Source: CAZXYS01 sp964645005 (GTDB taxonomy: Bacteria > Bacteroidota > Ignavibacteria > Kapaibacteriales > UBA2268). Taken from it: 64,000 bases of DNA. The translations under genes were made by a program, and so were the position numbers. The notes under the pieces were generated by a model. It saw only the letters and a list, made by a program, of their open reading frames with translations, was not told where the DNA came from and searched no databases. The DNA is taken from positions 5,870 to 69,869 of the forward strand of contig CAZXYS010000021.1 of NCBI GenBank assembly GCA_964645005.1, in the 5' to 3' direction. How positions within the stretch are numbered: the stretch's first letter is position 1; each line of letters opens with the position of its first letter. Of this stretch, positions 54,169 through 63,629 are shown one piece after another.

Positions 54169-55503
54169 ATGAATTATACCGTTATCGGAGCTGCCCGCAG
54201 CGGATTGGCGGCGGCGTTGCTGGCTAAACAACTGGGACACACCGTTTTCGTCACCGACTCGAAAAATATCGATGAAATGAAGGATGCTGCCGATAAACTT
54301 GAGAAAGAACAAATTAATTTCGAATTTGGCGGGCATACCGCACGCGCTCTCGATAAGGCGGATATGGTGATTGCTTCGCCGGGGGTGCCGCCCACAGCGC
54401 AAATTCTGCTGGATGCAGAGAATAAAGGGATTCCGGTGATTAGCGAGCTGGAATTTGCCTGGCGGCAGGCGAACAATTCCGTTATTGCGATTACCGGCAC
54501 TAACGGAAAAACTACGACTACCGCTCTTACTGCGCATATTCTCAATAATTCGGGTAGGAAAGCTGTTGCTGCCGGAAATATTGGCACCCCGCTTTCCGCA
54601 ATCGTTAATGAGATTGCGCCGGAGACTATACTGGTGGTGGAAGTGAGCAGCTTCCAACTCGACAGGATCGGGGAGTTCGCACCGGATGTGGCTGTCATTC
54701 TTAATGTTACGCCGGATCATATAGGTTATCACGGCAGTATGGAGAATTATTTTTTAGCGAAACTTAAAATTTCTTCTCGGCAAAGTCCGAAAAATTTCTT
54801 AATTTTAAATGCTGATGATGAGCAGCTTTCACGGGGGGACATAAACGTGAAGGCTCAGATCATGCAGTTTTCCGTGTCGCCCGTCGCGAGGGGGATTTTC
54901 AGCGGCGGCGGCAGGATTAAAATTAAATTTTCGGAGCAGCATTTAGAGGAGGAGCTTATGCGTATCGATGAGCTAAGTCTTCCCGGCGTTCACAATTTGT
55001 ATAACTCGATGGCTGCTGCTATTGCTTCGCGGGTGTTCGAGATCCGCAATGAAGATATACGTGACAGCCTGATGAGTTTTTCCGGAGTGGAACACCGGCT
55101 GGAAAAGGTGCGCACGGTTGAAGGCGTAGATTACATCAACGATTCCAAAGCCACTAATATCAATGCGGCGTGGTATGCGCTGCGGAGTTACGACCGCCCT
55201 ATTGTCTGGATTGCAGGCGGTCGGGGCGATAACAATGACTATTCCCAGCTTGATGAGAGCGTCCGAGATAATGTGAAGACGATAATTGCTCTGGGGGAAG
55301 AGCGGGACGCAATCTTCAATCACTTTAGCGGGATGAAGCGCTGCCACCGCGTAGATTCGCTGGAGGAAGCGGTGCAAAGCGCTTATGAAGCTGCCGAGCC
55401 AGGCGACATCGTGCTTTTCGCGCCGGCATGTAAATCCTTTGATATGTTTGTCAATTACGAGCAGCGCGGGCAGGTTTTCAAAGAACTCGTAAATAAGCTT
55501 TAA
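54169..55503 (+). CDS. murD: UDP-N-acetylmuramoyl-L-alanine:D-glutamate ligase MurD
   Basis: A 444-residue cytoplasmic ligase adding D-glutamate in peptidoglycan precursor synthesis. It shows the Rossmann-like start (YTVIGAARSGLAAALLAKQ), the ATP-binding ITGTNGKTTTTAL, EVSSFQLDRI, NVTPDHIGYHGSMENY, GVEHRLEKV, NDSKATN and APACKSFDMF. The ftsW gene begins directly after the stop, so the two form a unit. A TATCTTTG (54103-54110) lies 58 bp upstream as a partial promoter. A long antisense open frame over murD and ftsW is not a gene. Confidence 0.97.
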   Translation: MNYTVIGAARSGLAAALLAKQLGHTVFVTDSKNIDEMKDAADKLEKEQINFEFGGHTARALDKADMVIASPGVPPTAQILLDAENKGIPVISELEFAWRQANNSVIAITGTNGKTTTTALTAHILNNSGRKAVAAGNIGTPLSAIVNEIAPETILVVEVSSFQLDRIGEFAPDVAVILNVTPDHIGYHGSMENYFLAKLKISSRQSPKNFLILNADDEQLSRGDINVKAQIMQFSVSPVARGIFSGGGRIKIKFSEQHLEEELMRIDELSLPGVHNLYNSMAAAIASRVFEIRNEDIRDSLMSFSGVEHRLEKVRTVEGVDYINDSKATNINAAWYALRSYDRPIVWIAGGRGDNNDYSQLDESVRDNVKTIIALGEERDAIFNHFSGMKRCHRVDSLEEAVQSAYEAAEPGDIVLFAPACKSFDMFVNYEQRGQVFKELVNKL

Positions 55504-56628
55504 ATGAAAGAAAATCAGGGACATATCGACTGGCTGATATTCATTCCTGTTGTAACGGTGATGCTTTTCAGCATTGCTTTTGTTTACAGCGCCAGTGCGG
55601 CTTATTCCTCGCTGAAATTCGGTTCGGCTGAAGATCTTTTCCTTAATCACAGTCTTCGTGTGCTTCTCGGCATTGCAGTAATAATTCTCTTCAGCAGGTT
55701 TGATTATCACTGGATAGAGAAATGGTCCAAGCCGCTGATTATTCTGTCGATAATATTGTTGATCGCTGTGCTTTTCACCGAGCCGATAAATGAAGTGAAG
55801 CGCTGGCTGTCGTTCGGTCCGCTTAATTTCCAGCCGTCGGAGTTCGCCAAGTTTGCAGTAGTATTTCATTTTGCAACGCTGCTGGTGCGGAAGGAAGAGG
55901 ACATCAAGGATTTCAACAAGGGTTTCCTGCCGTTCCTGCTTTGGCTGGGAGTTGTTTGCTTCCTTATCGCAATGCAGCCTAATCTCTCGACGACACTGGT
56001 GATCTATGTGATCGGGCTGATAATAATGTTTATCGGCAATACGAATCTGCTGCACCTCTTCGCAACGGGACTTGTAAGCGTTCTTGCCGGAATCCTTTAT
56101 TTCACGCAGGTTTCGGGTTACCAGCTTAACAGGATACTGGCGTTTTTCGGCGATCCAACGGAGGTTTCTTCCGACCACAATGTCAATTACCAGCTTAACC
56201 AGGCTCTGATAGCGCTCGGCAATGGCGGCATTTTCGGCGTCGGTCCGGGACAGAGCAGCCAGAGTAACCTCTACCTGCCGGAATCTTACGGCGATTTTAT
56301 CTACTCGATAATCGGCGAGGAATACGGTTTCATAGGCGCAGTCGCTATTATCGGGCTTTTCATGCTTATTTTCTGGCGCGGAATGCTTGCGGCAAAGCGG
56401 GCGCCGGATAAGTTCGGCTATTATTTGGCTGTCGGCATCCTCATTACGTTTTCCGTTTATGTATTTGTCAATGCCGGCGTCAATTGCGGATTGCTGCCAA
56501 CTACAGGTCTGCCAATGCCTTTCATCAGTTACGGCGGTACGGCTGTGATCTTCTATTCGGCGGCGACGGGGATCCTGCTGAATATTTCGGCGAAAGCCGG
56601 GACTTTTAGCTATGACGAAGAGTCCTGA
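55504..56628 (+). CDS. ftsW: FtsW/RodA/SpoVE family peptidoglycan glycosyltransferase
   Basis: A 374-residue membrane protein with about ten helices and SEDS-family blocks: LSFGPLNFQPSEFAKFAVV, NYQLNQALIALGNGGIFGVG and TTGLPMPFISYGGTAV. FtsW polymerises lipid II at the division septum together with a penicillin-binding protein. It follows murD without a gap. The rest of the dcw cluster (murG, murC, ftsQ) is not next to it. FtsW and RodA are hard to separate by sequence; the murD neighbour favours FtsW. Confidence 0.95.
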   Translation: MKENQGHIDWLIFIPVVTVMLFSIAFVYSASAAYSSLKFGSAEDLFLNHSLRVLLGIAVIILFSRFDYHWIEKWSKPLIILSIILLIAVLFTEPINEVKRWLSFGPLNFQPSEFAKFAVVFHFATLLVRKEEDIKDFNKGFLPFLLWLGVVCFLIAMQPNLSTTLVIYVIGLIIMFIGNTNLLHLFATGLVSVLAGILYFTQVSGYQLNRILAFFGDPTEVSSDHNVNYQLNQALIALGNGGIFGVGPGQSSQSNLYLPESYGDFIYSIIGEEYGFIGAVAIIGLFMLIFWRGMLAAKRAPDKFGYYLAVGILITFSVYVFVNAGVNCGLLPTTGLPMPFISYGGTAVIFYSAATGILLNISAKAGTFSYDEES

Positions 56629-56739
56629 GTTCTGAATTAATAGTTTTATTTCCTGGCTGCTGGTCATTGACTACTTGCTTAAGATCTTTTCAGTTAATAA
56701 TGACATAGGACTGTCAGAGCGAGGCTGAGGTATATAAAT

Positions 56740-57009
56740 TTATCTCATAACCACCAACTTAACCGTCTCAACCTCCCCGCCAGTCTTCAACGTGCAGTAG
56801 TAAATGCCGGCGGGAAGATCAGCACTATCGAAGTAAAGTTCTTGCACAACTCCATCATAGAATCTATCGCTGGCGAGAAGGTCTATTTCCCGATCTAATG
56901 TATTAGTTTTTGATATGGTGGCGGTAGTTGGGGTGTTGGTGCGGAATTGTATGGTTGTCTTAGATGTGAATTGATTGGGATAGGTAATTTTAATTATTTT
57001 AGTATAAAA
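56740..57009 (-). pseudogene. Orphan T9SS C-terminal sorting-domain fragment
   Basis: Minus-strand frame of 89 residues with no start codon: it opens after a stop (57010-57012) and reads ITYPNQFTSKTTIQFRT, ASDRFYDGVVQELYFDSADL, then LPAGIYYCTLKTGGEV and VETVKLVVMR at the stop. These are typical of a type A T9SS sorting domain (YPNPF, LPAGIYY). No passenger domain is present, so it is the tail of a lost secreted-protein gene. Confidence 0.75.
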
Positions 57010-57210
57010 TTATAGATAGAGATTATAGTTCATGAATTGTTAATATTTGAAATAAATATTTAAGTAATTGATTTTAATTTTGTTATAAAAATATCTTTAT
57101 TTTTTAAAGAATTTCTGAAAATAATATTTGATTTTTTAAATTGAATTTATTAACTTTTGATGAATCTGATGGAGTAAATTATATTTTACACTTTATAAAG
57201 AAGATTAACC

Positions 57211-57846
57211 ATTATTCAAAAACTATTTGTTACTATTGCTATAATAGCAATGCTATTTAGCGTCAAAGCGATGGCTCAAGATGAATGTCCGCCAAATTGG
57301 AATTATGTTTCATTACCAATAGGACCAGACCCGTCAGGTTGTGAATTTCAAGTTGAATTTTGTTATAAATGCGGTATCACAGGTGCTGGTCCAGGTAATT
57401 TAAGGGTAAAAAACATAAAACCCATACATCCCGAACAGGGATGCGTCGCACCTGATTCAGAGGTTTGGTTAATTAATCAACTTTTAAAGTTTTATGGTCA
57501 AAATTGTACTGTACCACCGTGTTCCACAAATTGTCTAGAGGTTATTGTTGACAAACCTTTGTGCTTTCAATGGCATACTTTTGGATACATGGTTGGTGAC
57601 GATTATCACTATTATAGTTGGGAAGAAGTATGTTTAGGCAGTGGTTATTGTCAGGAAACCTACAAAATTTGTAGAGATTATCAAAATAACAATCAAATTA
57701 TTAGCTGCCCTGGATGGGTGGTTACTTATCAGGAATTTGATGTAAACTGTCAGGAAGATGATATAGAGGAGCCTACGGAATTTGAAAATGATTTTACAGG
57801 TGAGAAAATAACTACTGAATGTTTCCAATTATGGGGATGCCCATGA
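57211..57846 (+). CDS. Secreted cysteine-rich protein, start codon uncertain
   Basis: A secreted protein of about 212 residues with 16 cysteines spread along the mature part (CGITG.., CTVPPCSTNC, CFQWHTFGY, CRDYQNN), suggesting many disulfides. The first in-frame ATG (57250) would give only MLFSVKAMAQ as a leader, while the frame upstream is open to 57199 and reads IIQKLFVTIAIIAMLFSVKA, a complete signal peptide. The initiator is then probably the non-standard ATT at 57211, with AGAAG at 57200-57204. No known family was recognised; there is no sorting domain. It precedes the Asp-box protein and may be co-transcribed. Confidence 0.6.
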   Translation: MIQKLFVTIAIIAMLFSVKAMAQDECPPNWNYVSLPIGPDPSGCEFQVEFCYKCGITGAGPGNLRVKNIKPIHPEQGCVAPDSEVWLINQLLKFYGQNCTVPPCSTNCLEVIVDKPLCFQWHTFGYMVGDDYHYYSWEEVCLGSGYCQETYKICRDYQNNNQIISCPGWVVTYQEFDVNCQEDDIEEPTEFENDFTGEKITTECFQLWGCP

Positions 57847-57891
57847 TATTTTTGATTGGACTATTTGTTAAAATTATATAATAATTAATGG

Positions 57892-60366
57892 ATGGTAAAT
57901 ATGATTATGATAAAAAAAATAAGTTTGTTTATGCTTGTTTTTTATTTTATACAAGTATCTTCTTTTGCACAGAATAACACAATAGTTCCATTTAGGAAAA
58001 TAACTGATTACAGAGGAATTGCAACAAATGGCAACACAACTATTTGCTACGGTGACTACGGCATTATGGATTATACCACCGACTTTGGTGAAAGCTGGAA
58101 AGAACAAAGAGTCTTCTTAGATAATAGTATAATGGCTATTGAATCGGACGGAATGGAATTTTACGGTGTTTCCGATAATTATCTGTTCCGTTCTTATAAT
58201 AACGTTACTTATTGGTTAAAGCAGCCAGTCCCTAATAATCATGAAATTATTGATATGTCATTGAATAAAAATAGTATTTATATATTAACAAAAGAAGGTG
58301 TTATTTTCTCAGATAAGGAAATGAATATTGTTAATAGTCCTATTCTTAATCTCAACAAAAATAATAGTTATTCCGAAATTAAAACTGATGGAGAAAATCT
58401 TTATATTGTAAAAAATGACAGCCTTCTTCTGATCTACGATTTATCATCCCATGAACTGGACACTATTGCGCCGATGGATCAAATAAATTGCAGTCAGTGC
58501 GATGAATTATCAAATCTACAAATATATAATGGCGATATTTACGCTAATGCCTCTTTCGACTCGAAACAGGGCAATATTACAAATTATACGCTAATAAAAT
58601 CCGAAGACAAGGGTCAAAGCTGGATAAGAATAACTAAATCTGCAAACAGCTATAAAATCATCGAAGATGATATTTATTTTTTAAAATCAATCAGTAAAAA
58701 AGAATATTTATCCACTCAATATTATAAATTAGATTCTTCGCAATATGAAATTGATTCCACTTATTTTAAAACTATAAATGAAGACCAGGAAATTGACAGA
58801 TATATCAGAGCCAGGAATGATGTAAGGATCAATGATTTTGTCGTTATAAATGATACTATTATAGCTGCGGGAACAAATAAATTAATATCAATATCTTATG
58901 ACGGCGGCAAATCATTTGAATTTAAATCATTTTTTGACGGAGTTCATACGGGAGATTACTATGATAACATCACTTTTCTGAATGACAGTACCATTTACGT
59001 AGTAAACGGGTATGAATTTAATAAAACAACCAATGGCGGTATAACATGGCTTCCCCAACAATACGATGAATATAATTCGAATGTATATTCAAATCCGGTT
59101 TATTATTTCATTGGCGATAATGGCAGCGGATTTGCAAAATATAAACAAATTAATACTAACAATGATTCGAGTGCATTGGTGACTAATGATTTTGGAGAAC
59201 ATTTTGCTAAAACGGATAATGAAGAATTGAACATTCCCATTGATAGGTATATTTATTCTAAAGGTGTTGATATCGGAGATCAGTTTCTAATTGTAACTGA
59301 TCCGGATACTAATTCTAGCGGAGATAATACACATTTAATACTGCGCTATGACAAATCTCTTAGTTTTCTGGATTCCATAAGATTAACCGGTAAAATAATT
59401 AATTTAGTTAAAACTGAAGATAACAAGTTGATATCTCTTAATTTGCTGACTTCCGGTGAAAATAATCCTGACAGCACAGGTGAAACTGATGATTACACTT
59501 ATGAATACTTCCTGCGAGAATCAACAGATAATGGAAAAACATGGAATAAAATAAACGTCAATGTACCTATACGACAAAAATTAAAGTCATACAATGACAA
59601 CTACTTTTATAGTGATATTACCCACAGAAATAATCTTAGTTACGATAATTACATTCTGTATCCAACTCTCGACAGTGTGATATACGAATATAATCATATG
59701 AATAATAGTTTCGATTCTCTGAATTTTCCCGGTTCCATCGCTTCATATAGACCTTATGCATTATTTAAATCCAATTCATATCTGTTCATTATTTCAAATA
59801 TTAAAAACGATATTTATTTTACTGAATTAGGCACTAAACCGGCATCATGGGATTCATTGAATGCAAGTGAAGTTTTCGGACATTGGGAAAACTTCAATTC
59901 ATTGGATCCTGAGGAAGGAAAAGACGCAATTTTATCTGCAAAAATGTTCAATGACAGTACTGGATATTTAATAATTGGTAAAAGTTTCAAAGCAAATTTT
60001 TTCTCTAATAATTTTAAATTAAATTTTGCTAAATTTTATTTGAATATTCCAACCTCAGTTAATGAGAATGAAATTAATAATAATAGGGTTTACCTTTGGA
60101 ATTCCGAGCCTTACCCAATTCCAGGTAAAAATATAATTAAAAGCGAACTATATTGGAATAAAACTTATAATATTGAAAATGCTAAAATTAGTGTTTACGA
60201 CATAAATGGTAATGAGTTGAACTATGTCGATATTTACATTGAGAATAAGACCCCTTTTAGCGGAATTTTAAAATGGAATTGCGCAGGGTATAATTCAGGT
60301 ACATATATAATTCAAATAAAATTAGCGGGCGAGTCAATAAGTTTCCCAGTTATTATATCCAAATGA
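57892..60366 (+). CDS. Large secreted Asp-box (BNR-like) protein with T9SS-style C-terminus
   Basis: An 824-residue secreted protein: signal peptide ending VSSFAQ (start at 57892, 57901 or 57907). Several Asp-box-like motifs occur in order: TTDFGESWKE, SEDKGQSWIRI, SYDGGKSFEF, TTNGGITW and STDNGKTWNKI, which mark beta-propeller blades in sialidase-like or Ycf48-like folds. Only a structural role can be argued; catalytic residues are not recognisable. The last 100 residues (YLWNSEPYPIPGKN, YNIENAKISVYDINGNEL, SGTYIIQIKL) form a T9SS-like sorting domain shared with the C-terminus at 63630. It is Asn/Asp/Ser-rich and AT-rich. Confidence 0.8.
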   Translation: MVNMIMIKKISLFMLVFYFIQVSSFAQNNTIVPFRKITDYRGIATNGNTTICYGDYGIMDYTTDFGESWKEQRVFLDNSIMAIESDGMEFYGVSDNYLFRSYNNVTYWLKQPVPNNHEIIDMSLNKNSIYILTKEGVIFSDKEMNIVNSPILNLNKNNSYSEIKTDGENLYIVKNDSLLLIYDLSSHELDTIAPMDQINCSQCDELSNLQIYNGDIYANASFDSKQGNITNYTLIKSEDKGQSWIRITKSANSYKIIEDDIYFLKSISKKEYLSTQYYKLDSSQYEIDSTYFKTINEDQEIDRYIRARNDVRINDFVVINDTIIAAGTNKLISISYDGGKSFEFKSFFDGVHTGDYYDNITFLNDSTIYVVNGYEFNKTTNGGITWLPQQYDEYNSNVYSNPVYYFIGDNGSGFAKYKQINTNNDSSALVTNDFGEHFAKTDNEELNIPIDRYIYSKGVDIGDQFLIVTDPDTNSSGDNTHLILRYDKSLSFLDSIRLTGKIINLVKTEDNKLISLNLLTSGENNPDSTGETDDYTYEYFLRESTDNGKTWNKINVNVPIRQKLKSYNDNYFYSDITHRNNLSYDNYILYPTLDSVIYEYNHMNNSFDSLNFPGSIASYRPYALFKSNSYLFIISNIKNDIYFTELGTKPASWDSLNASEVFGHWENFNSLDPEEGKDAILSAKMFNDSTGYLIIGKSFKANFFSNNFKLNFAKFYLNIPTSVNENEINNNRVYLWNSEPYPIPGKNIIKSELYWNKTYNIENAKISVYDINGNELNYVDIYIENKTPFSGILKWNCAGYNSGTYIIQIKLAGESISFPVIISK

Positions 60367-60379
60367 TATTTTTTACATA

Positions 60380-61345
60380 TCAATACCCCGCCAGCCGCGA
60401 CATATTCACCACCTTGTAATGGTAGATGTAGCGCGGCTTGACGTTCAGCAGCTCTACGCCGGCGGGCGCTTTCACGTCGGGGATGATTATGCCCGTGGAA
60501 TCCATCAGTATCTGCTTATAGTCTATGCTGGCGGTTATAGTTTCGGGCGTGAATTCCGCGAGCTGGTCGATGCCGCCGCGCACCGTCACGCTAAGATATT
60601 CAGGCTTCAGGCGGGAGTTCTTCGGCAGCGAGCCGCCCTTTACGATTATCTTTATGTCGTCGTAAGTTAGCTCTCTCGCCTGCTGGATGTCCGCTTTCAC
60701 GTTGACGTAATTGCGGGACAACTCGATAATGCTTTTCATTGAGTCGGAAAGCTCGACCTGCTCGCTTATCGGGCGGTAGGCATCGGTTATCTTCAGGTAT
60801 TTGGTTCTTATCGTATCTATTTTATTAATTACTTTCTCGTTGCCGCGGATTCGTATGCTGTCCGGCGCTGCCCGCGGCTCACGGACAAGCACGAACCTCT
60901 CGCGGGTGTCGATGTCCACGACCGGTTCCACATAAGCCATGCGCGTGCCTATCTTGCCGAGCTTTACGTTCATCGTTTCCGGCAGCACGTCGATGGCTTC
61001 GAGGTCGAAGAGGATCACGTTTTTGATAATTTCGTTGCGGGAAATTGTGTAAACCGAGTCGGTGATGTTCTCGCGGGACAGGTCGATATTGCAGAGCGCC
61101 GATGTGGTGAAAAACATAACGGTGAACAGATTCCAGCCGGTGCCGCGCACTTCAACGGATATATTATCCGGAAGTTCGTTCTCGATGGCGCGGTCCTCGG
61201 GCAGCTTGATATTCAGCGGAATATCGACGTAGGTGACGAATTCGCCGCTGAGCGTGGCATAGGTCCACAGCGCAACGGCGAAGAGAAAAGCGCCTACGAA
61301 GGTCTTCGAGAATATTCTGTCCCTTATTTTTTTGAAGTTTACCAT
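60380..61345 (-). CDS. YbbR-like domain protein
   Basis: A 321-residue protein with one N-terminal membrane segment (about 14-33) and a periplasmic part of about three YbbR-like repeats, visible as EVRGTGWNLFTV, IRIRGNEKVINKID and VTVRGGIDQLAEF. In Firmicutes, YbbR (CdaR) partners the diadenylate cyclase CdaA; no cyclase gene is adjacent here, so its partner is elsewhere. It lies upstream of neither a cda nor a glm gene. Its codon use and GC content are much higher than the AT-rich secreted-protein gene before it. Confidence 0.8.
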   Translation of the reverse strand: MVNFKKIRDRIFSKTFVGAFLFAVALWTYATLSGEFVTYVDIPLNIKLPEDRAIENELPDNISVEVRGTGWNLFTVMFFTTSALCNIDLSRENITDSVYTISRNEIIKNVILFDLEAIDVLPETMNVKLGKIGTRMAYVEPVVDIDTRERFVLVREPRAAPDSIRIRGNEKVINKIDTIRTKYLKITDAYRPISEQVELSDSMKSIIELSRNYVNVKADIQQARELTYDDIKIIVKGGSLPKNSRLKPEYLSVTVRGGIDQLAEFTPETITASIDYKQILMDSTGIIIPDVKAPAGVELLNVKPRYIYHYKVVNMSRLAGY

Positions 61346-61405
61346 TTGTTAAAGATACGCATACTAACAGAGAAATTCAAGTAAATATAATCTCTCACCT
61401 TTTTT

Positions 61406-61510
61406 CCCTCATCCCTAAATCTCTTCTCCCGGCGGGAGAAGGGACTTTCCTTTTTCTAATTTCCGCACCAATTCTTACCCTCTCCCTCCGGGAGAAGGGC
61501 TGGGTGAGGG
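61406..61510. repeat. Two copies of the CTTCTCCC-type palindromic repeat
   Basis: CTTCTCCC-GGC-GGGAGAAG (61423-61441) and CTCCC-TCC-GGGAG (61482-61494) sit in the ybbR-dnaG spacer. Each has the flanking CCCTCAT or GGGTGAGGG typical of this interspersed element. A third copy lies at 40669. Confidence 0.65.
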
Positions 61511-61514
61511 CTTC

Positions 61515-63404
61515 TTACTCGAACCAGCCCTTTCTTTGCCTGTAATAATCAAGCTCAGCGTGCAGTTCTTGTCTCCTTTCGGATATTTTTCTTATTTCAT
61601 CGACGATTTCGATCTGTTTTTCAATATCGTTTTCGGTTTTTAATTTGTCGTCCATTTCGGGTCTGATCTTTTCGTCGATCTTTATAATCTCGAGGCGGTG
61701 CAGAGCGTCGCGGATATTGCGTTCGATGTCCGTTTCCGGGACGCCCACGCCGAAGTCCTTCCATTTGTCGCTGGGGCGCTCTTTCACGAAGGCTATCTCG
61801 GTGAAGACCTGCCGCGCAATATTATTGATTTCCTCGTTGTTGATGATAATATCCAGCAGCTCGGAACTTTCCTCGGACAGAGCTACGAGTATCGAGAAGA
61901 GCCTTTTTGCTTCGTTGGTGACGAAAATATCTTCGCCGACGTCGAATTTCTCGAAAAACATATCCAGCGCGCCTTTGCTCGAAAGAATAATGTAAAATAA
62001 CAAATATTCTTCAGCTCTCAATGTTTTTAATATTTTTACGACGGTTTCCTGTATTTCGTCGTACTCGCTCTTTGCCGGACGGGACTGCCGGGCTTTAGTT
62101 TCCCGATTTCTTTCCTGCAAGAGCTTGCGGAACTGCGATTCGTTCAGCTTCAGCAATGCGAAGATATGCTGCAGGTAAGCGTCTTTCTTAATCTCATCGG
62201 GCACATTGTTTATGAGCCTGATGAATTCCCGCGCCGAGTCCACGCGTCCGTCGAGAGTTTCGAGTCTGCCGGCGGTTTTTATGCGGTCGTATTTGAAATC
62301 GAGGAATGACTTGGCTTTACCCAACCATTCCTCGAAGCCTTCCTTGCCGCCGCGGCGGACTATGTCGTCGGGGTCTTCGTCTTGCGGCAGAACGACGACC
62401 ATGATCTCGAAATTGTGCTGCAGGGCAAGCTCTATACCCCGCTCGGCGGCGTTGATGCCGGCTTCGTCGGCGTCGTAAACGAAGTACAGCCGTCTGCAAA
62501 GCCGCGACAGCGACGCCAGTTGTTCCTTTGTGACGGATGTGCCGCTGGAAGCGACGGCGTTCTCTATGCCAGCCTGATGCAGCGTTAGTACATCGGCATA
62601 GCCCTCAACGAGGATGGCATCGCCGCTGTTTCGGACGGCGTTTTTCCCTTCGAAAAGCCCGTAGAGGAGCTTGCTTTTGTCGTAAACGTCGGATTGCGGT
62701 GAGTTTATGTACTTGCCTTTGATCGGGTCGTCGTCGCGGATCTTGCGCGCACCGAAGCCGACTACCCTGCCGATAGCATCGCGAATTGTAAAGATCGGTC
62801 TGCCGCGGAAGCGGTCGAAGGTCTTACCGTCCTCTTTTTTGACGATGAGACCTGCGGTTTCGAGGACTTCTTCCGACCAGCCTTTTTTCGTGAGGAAGTT
62901 CATCAGGCTGCGCCAGTCGTTTGTGGCATAGCCAAGCGAGAATTTTTTGATAAGCTCTGGGGAAAAGCCTCTGCCCTCGAAATAATCCTTGGCAATTTTG
63001 CCTTCCTTAGTGAAAAGGCGGTCGTGGAAGAAGCCGGCGGCAGCTTCCAGCGCTTTGAACGCCGCTTCTTTCTTGTTGAATTTTTCCTGCGAGCGGTCGG
63101 ATTTCTGCTGCTGCTCGGGCAGGTTGACGCCGCATCGCCGGGCAAGTGTTTTCATCGCCTCGGGGAAGCTCATGCCGTGGTATTCCATCAGGAACGAGAA
63201 GACATCCCCAGCCTTGCCGCAGCCGAAGCATTTGTAGAGATTCCGGTCGGGGAAGACTGTGAACGAGGGCGTCTTTTCCTCGTGGAACGGGCATAAGCCC
63301 GTCCAGTTGCGTCCGCGCTGCCGCAGATCGACGAACTCGCCGATTACGTCCACGGGATCGCAGAGCGTTTTTATCTGTTCTTTTATGTCGTCCCTGTCGG
63401 GCAT
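61515..63404 (-). CDS. dnaG: DNA primase DnaG
   Basis: A 629-residue primase that makes RNA primers at the replication fork. The N-terminal CHC2 zinc site is C38-x2-H41-x17-C59-x2-C62 (GLCPFHEEKTP and YKCFGCGKAGD). The TOPRIM catalytic core shows LVEGYADVLTLHQAG and YDADEAG, with the acidic residues needed for metal binding. The C-terminal DnaB-binding region is present (KKDAYLQHIFALL, helical to the end). It is GC-richer than its flanks and is normal in length. Confidence 0.96.
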   Translation of the reverse strand: MPDRDDIKEQIKTLCDPVDVIGEFVDLRQRGRNWTGLCPFHEEKTPSFTVFPDRNLYKCFGCGKAGDVFSFLMEYHGMSFPEAMKTLARRCGVNLPEQQQKSDRSQEKFNKKEAAFKALEAAAGFFHDRLFTKEGKIAKDYFEGRGFSPELIKKFSLGYATNDWRSLMNFLTKKGWSEEVLETAGLIVKKEDGKTFDRFRGRPIFTIRDAIGRVVGFGARKIRDDDPIKGKYINSPQSDVYDKSKLLYGLFEGKNAVRNSGDAILVEGYADVLTLHQAGIENAVASSGTSVTKEQLASLSRLCRRLYFVYDADEAGINAAERGIELALQHNFEIMVVVLPQDEDPDDIVRRGGKEGFEEWLGKAKSFLDFKYDRIKTAGRLETLDGRVDSAREFIRLINNVPDEIKKDAYLQHIFALLKLNESQFRKLLQERNRETKARQSRPAKSEYDEIQETVVKILKTLRAEEYLLFYIILSSKGALDMFFEKFDVGEDIFVTNEAKRLFSILVALSEESSELLDIIINNEEINNIARQVFTEIAFVKERPSDKWKDFGVGVPETDIERNIRDALHRLEIIKIDEKIRPEMDDKLKTENDIEKQIEIVDEIRKISERRQELHAELDYYRQRKGWFE

Positions 63405-63545
63405 AGCCTCTACTTTGTTTTTTTATAAGTATGACAGAAAAAAAGTATTATTATTTATGCCTAAAATAATAAAAACGAGAGAATTAAAATAATAATATTG
63501 GGGGATGGGTTTTAAGTTTTTAATTTATAATCTTAAGTTGTGTTT

Positions 63546-63583
63546 CAACCAGCGGGATTGGGGATAGATATCCCCATCGGTTG
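63546..63583. repeat. Long hairpin in the spacer upstream of dnaG
   Basis: CAACC (63546-63550) pairs with GGTTG (63579-63583), and an inner GGGGAT-AGAT-ATCCCC forms a second stem. It lies after the stop of the partial secreted-protein gene and could be a terminator or RNA structure; no T run follows on either strand. Confidence 0.45.
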
Positions 63584-63629
63584 TTATGATCGAATAAACT
63601 AATTATTGTAATTTTCTTTTACATTTTTA

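Noticed and set aside
54121..54732. 203-codon antisense frame at the start of murD
   Set aside because: Shadow of murD; no ribosome site and no recognisable domain.
54973..56667. 564-codon antisense open frame over murD and ftsW
   Set aside because: It is fully antisense to two well-supported genes; its translation is rich in His, Arg, Gln and Tyr with no domain, as expected of a codon-bias shadow.
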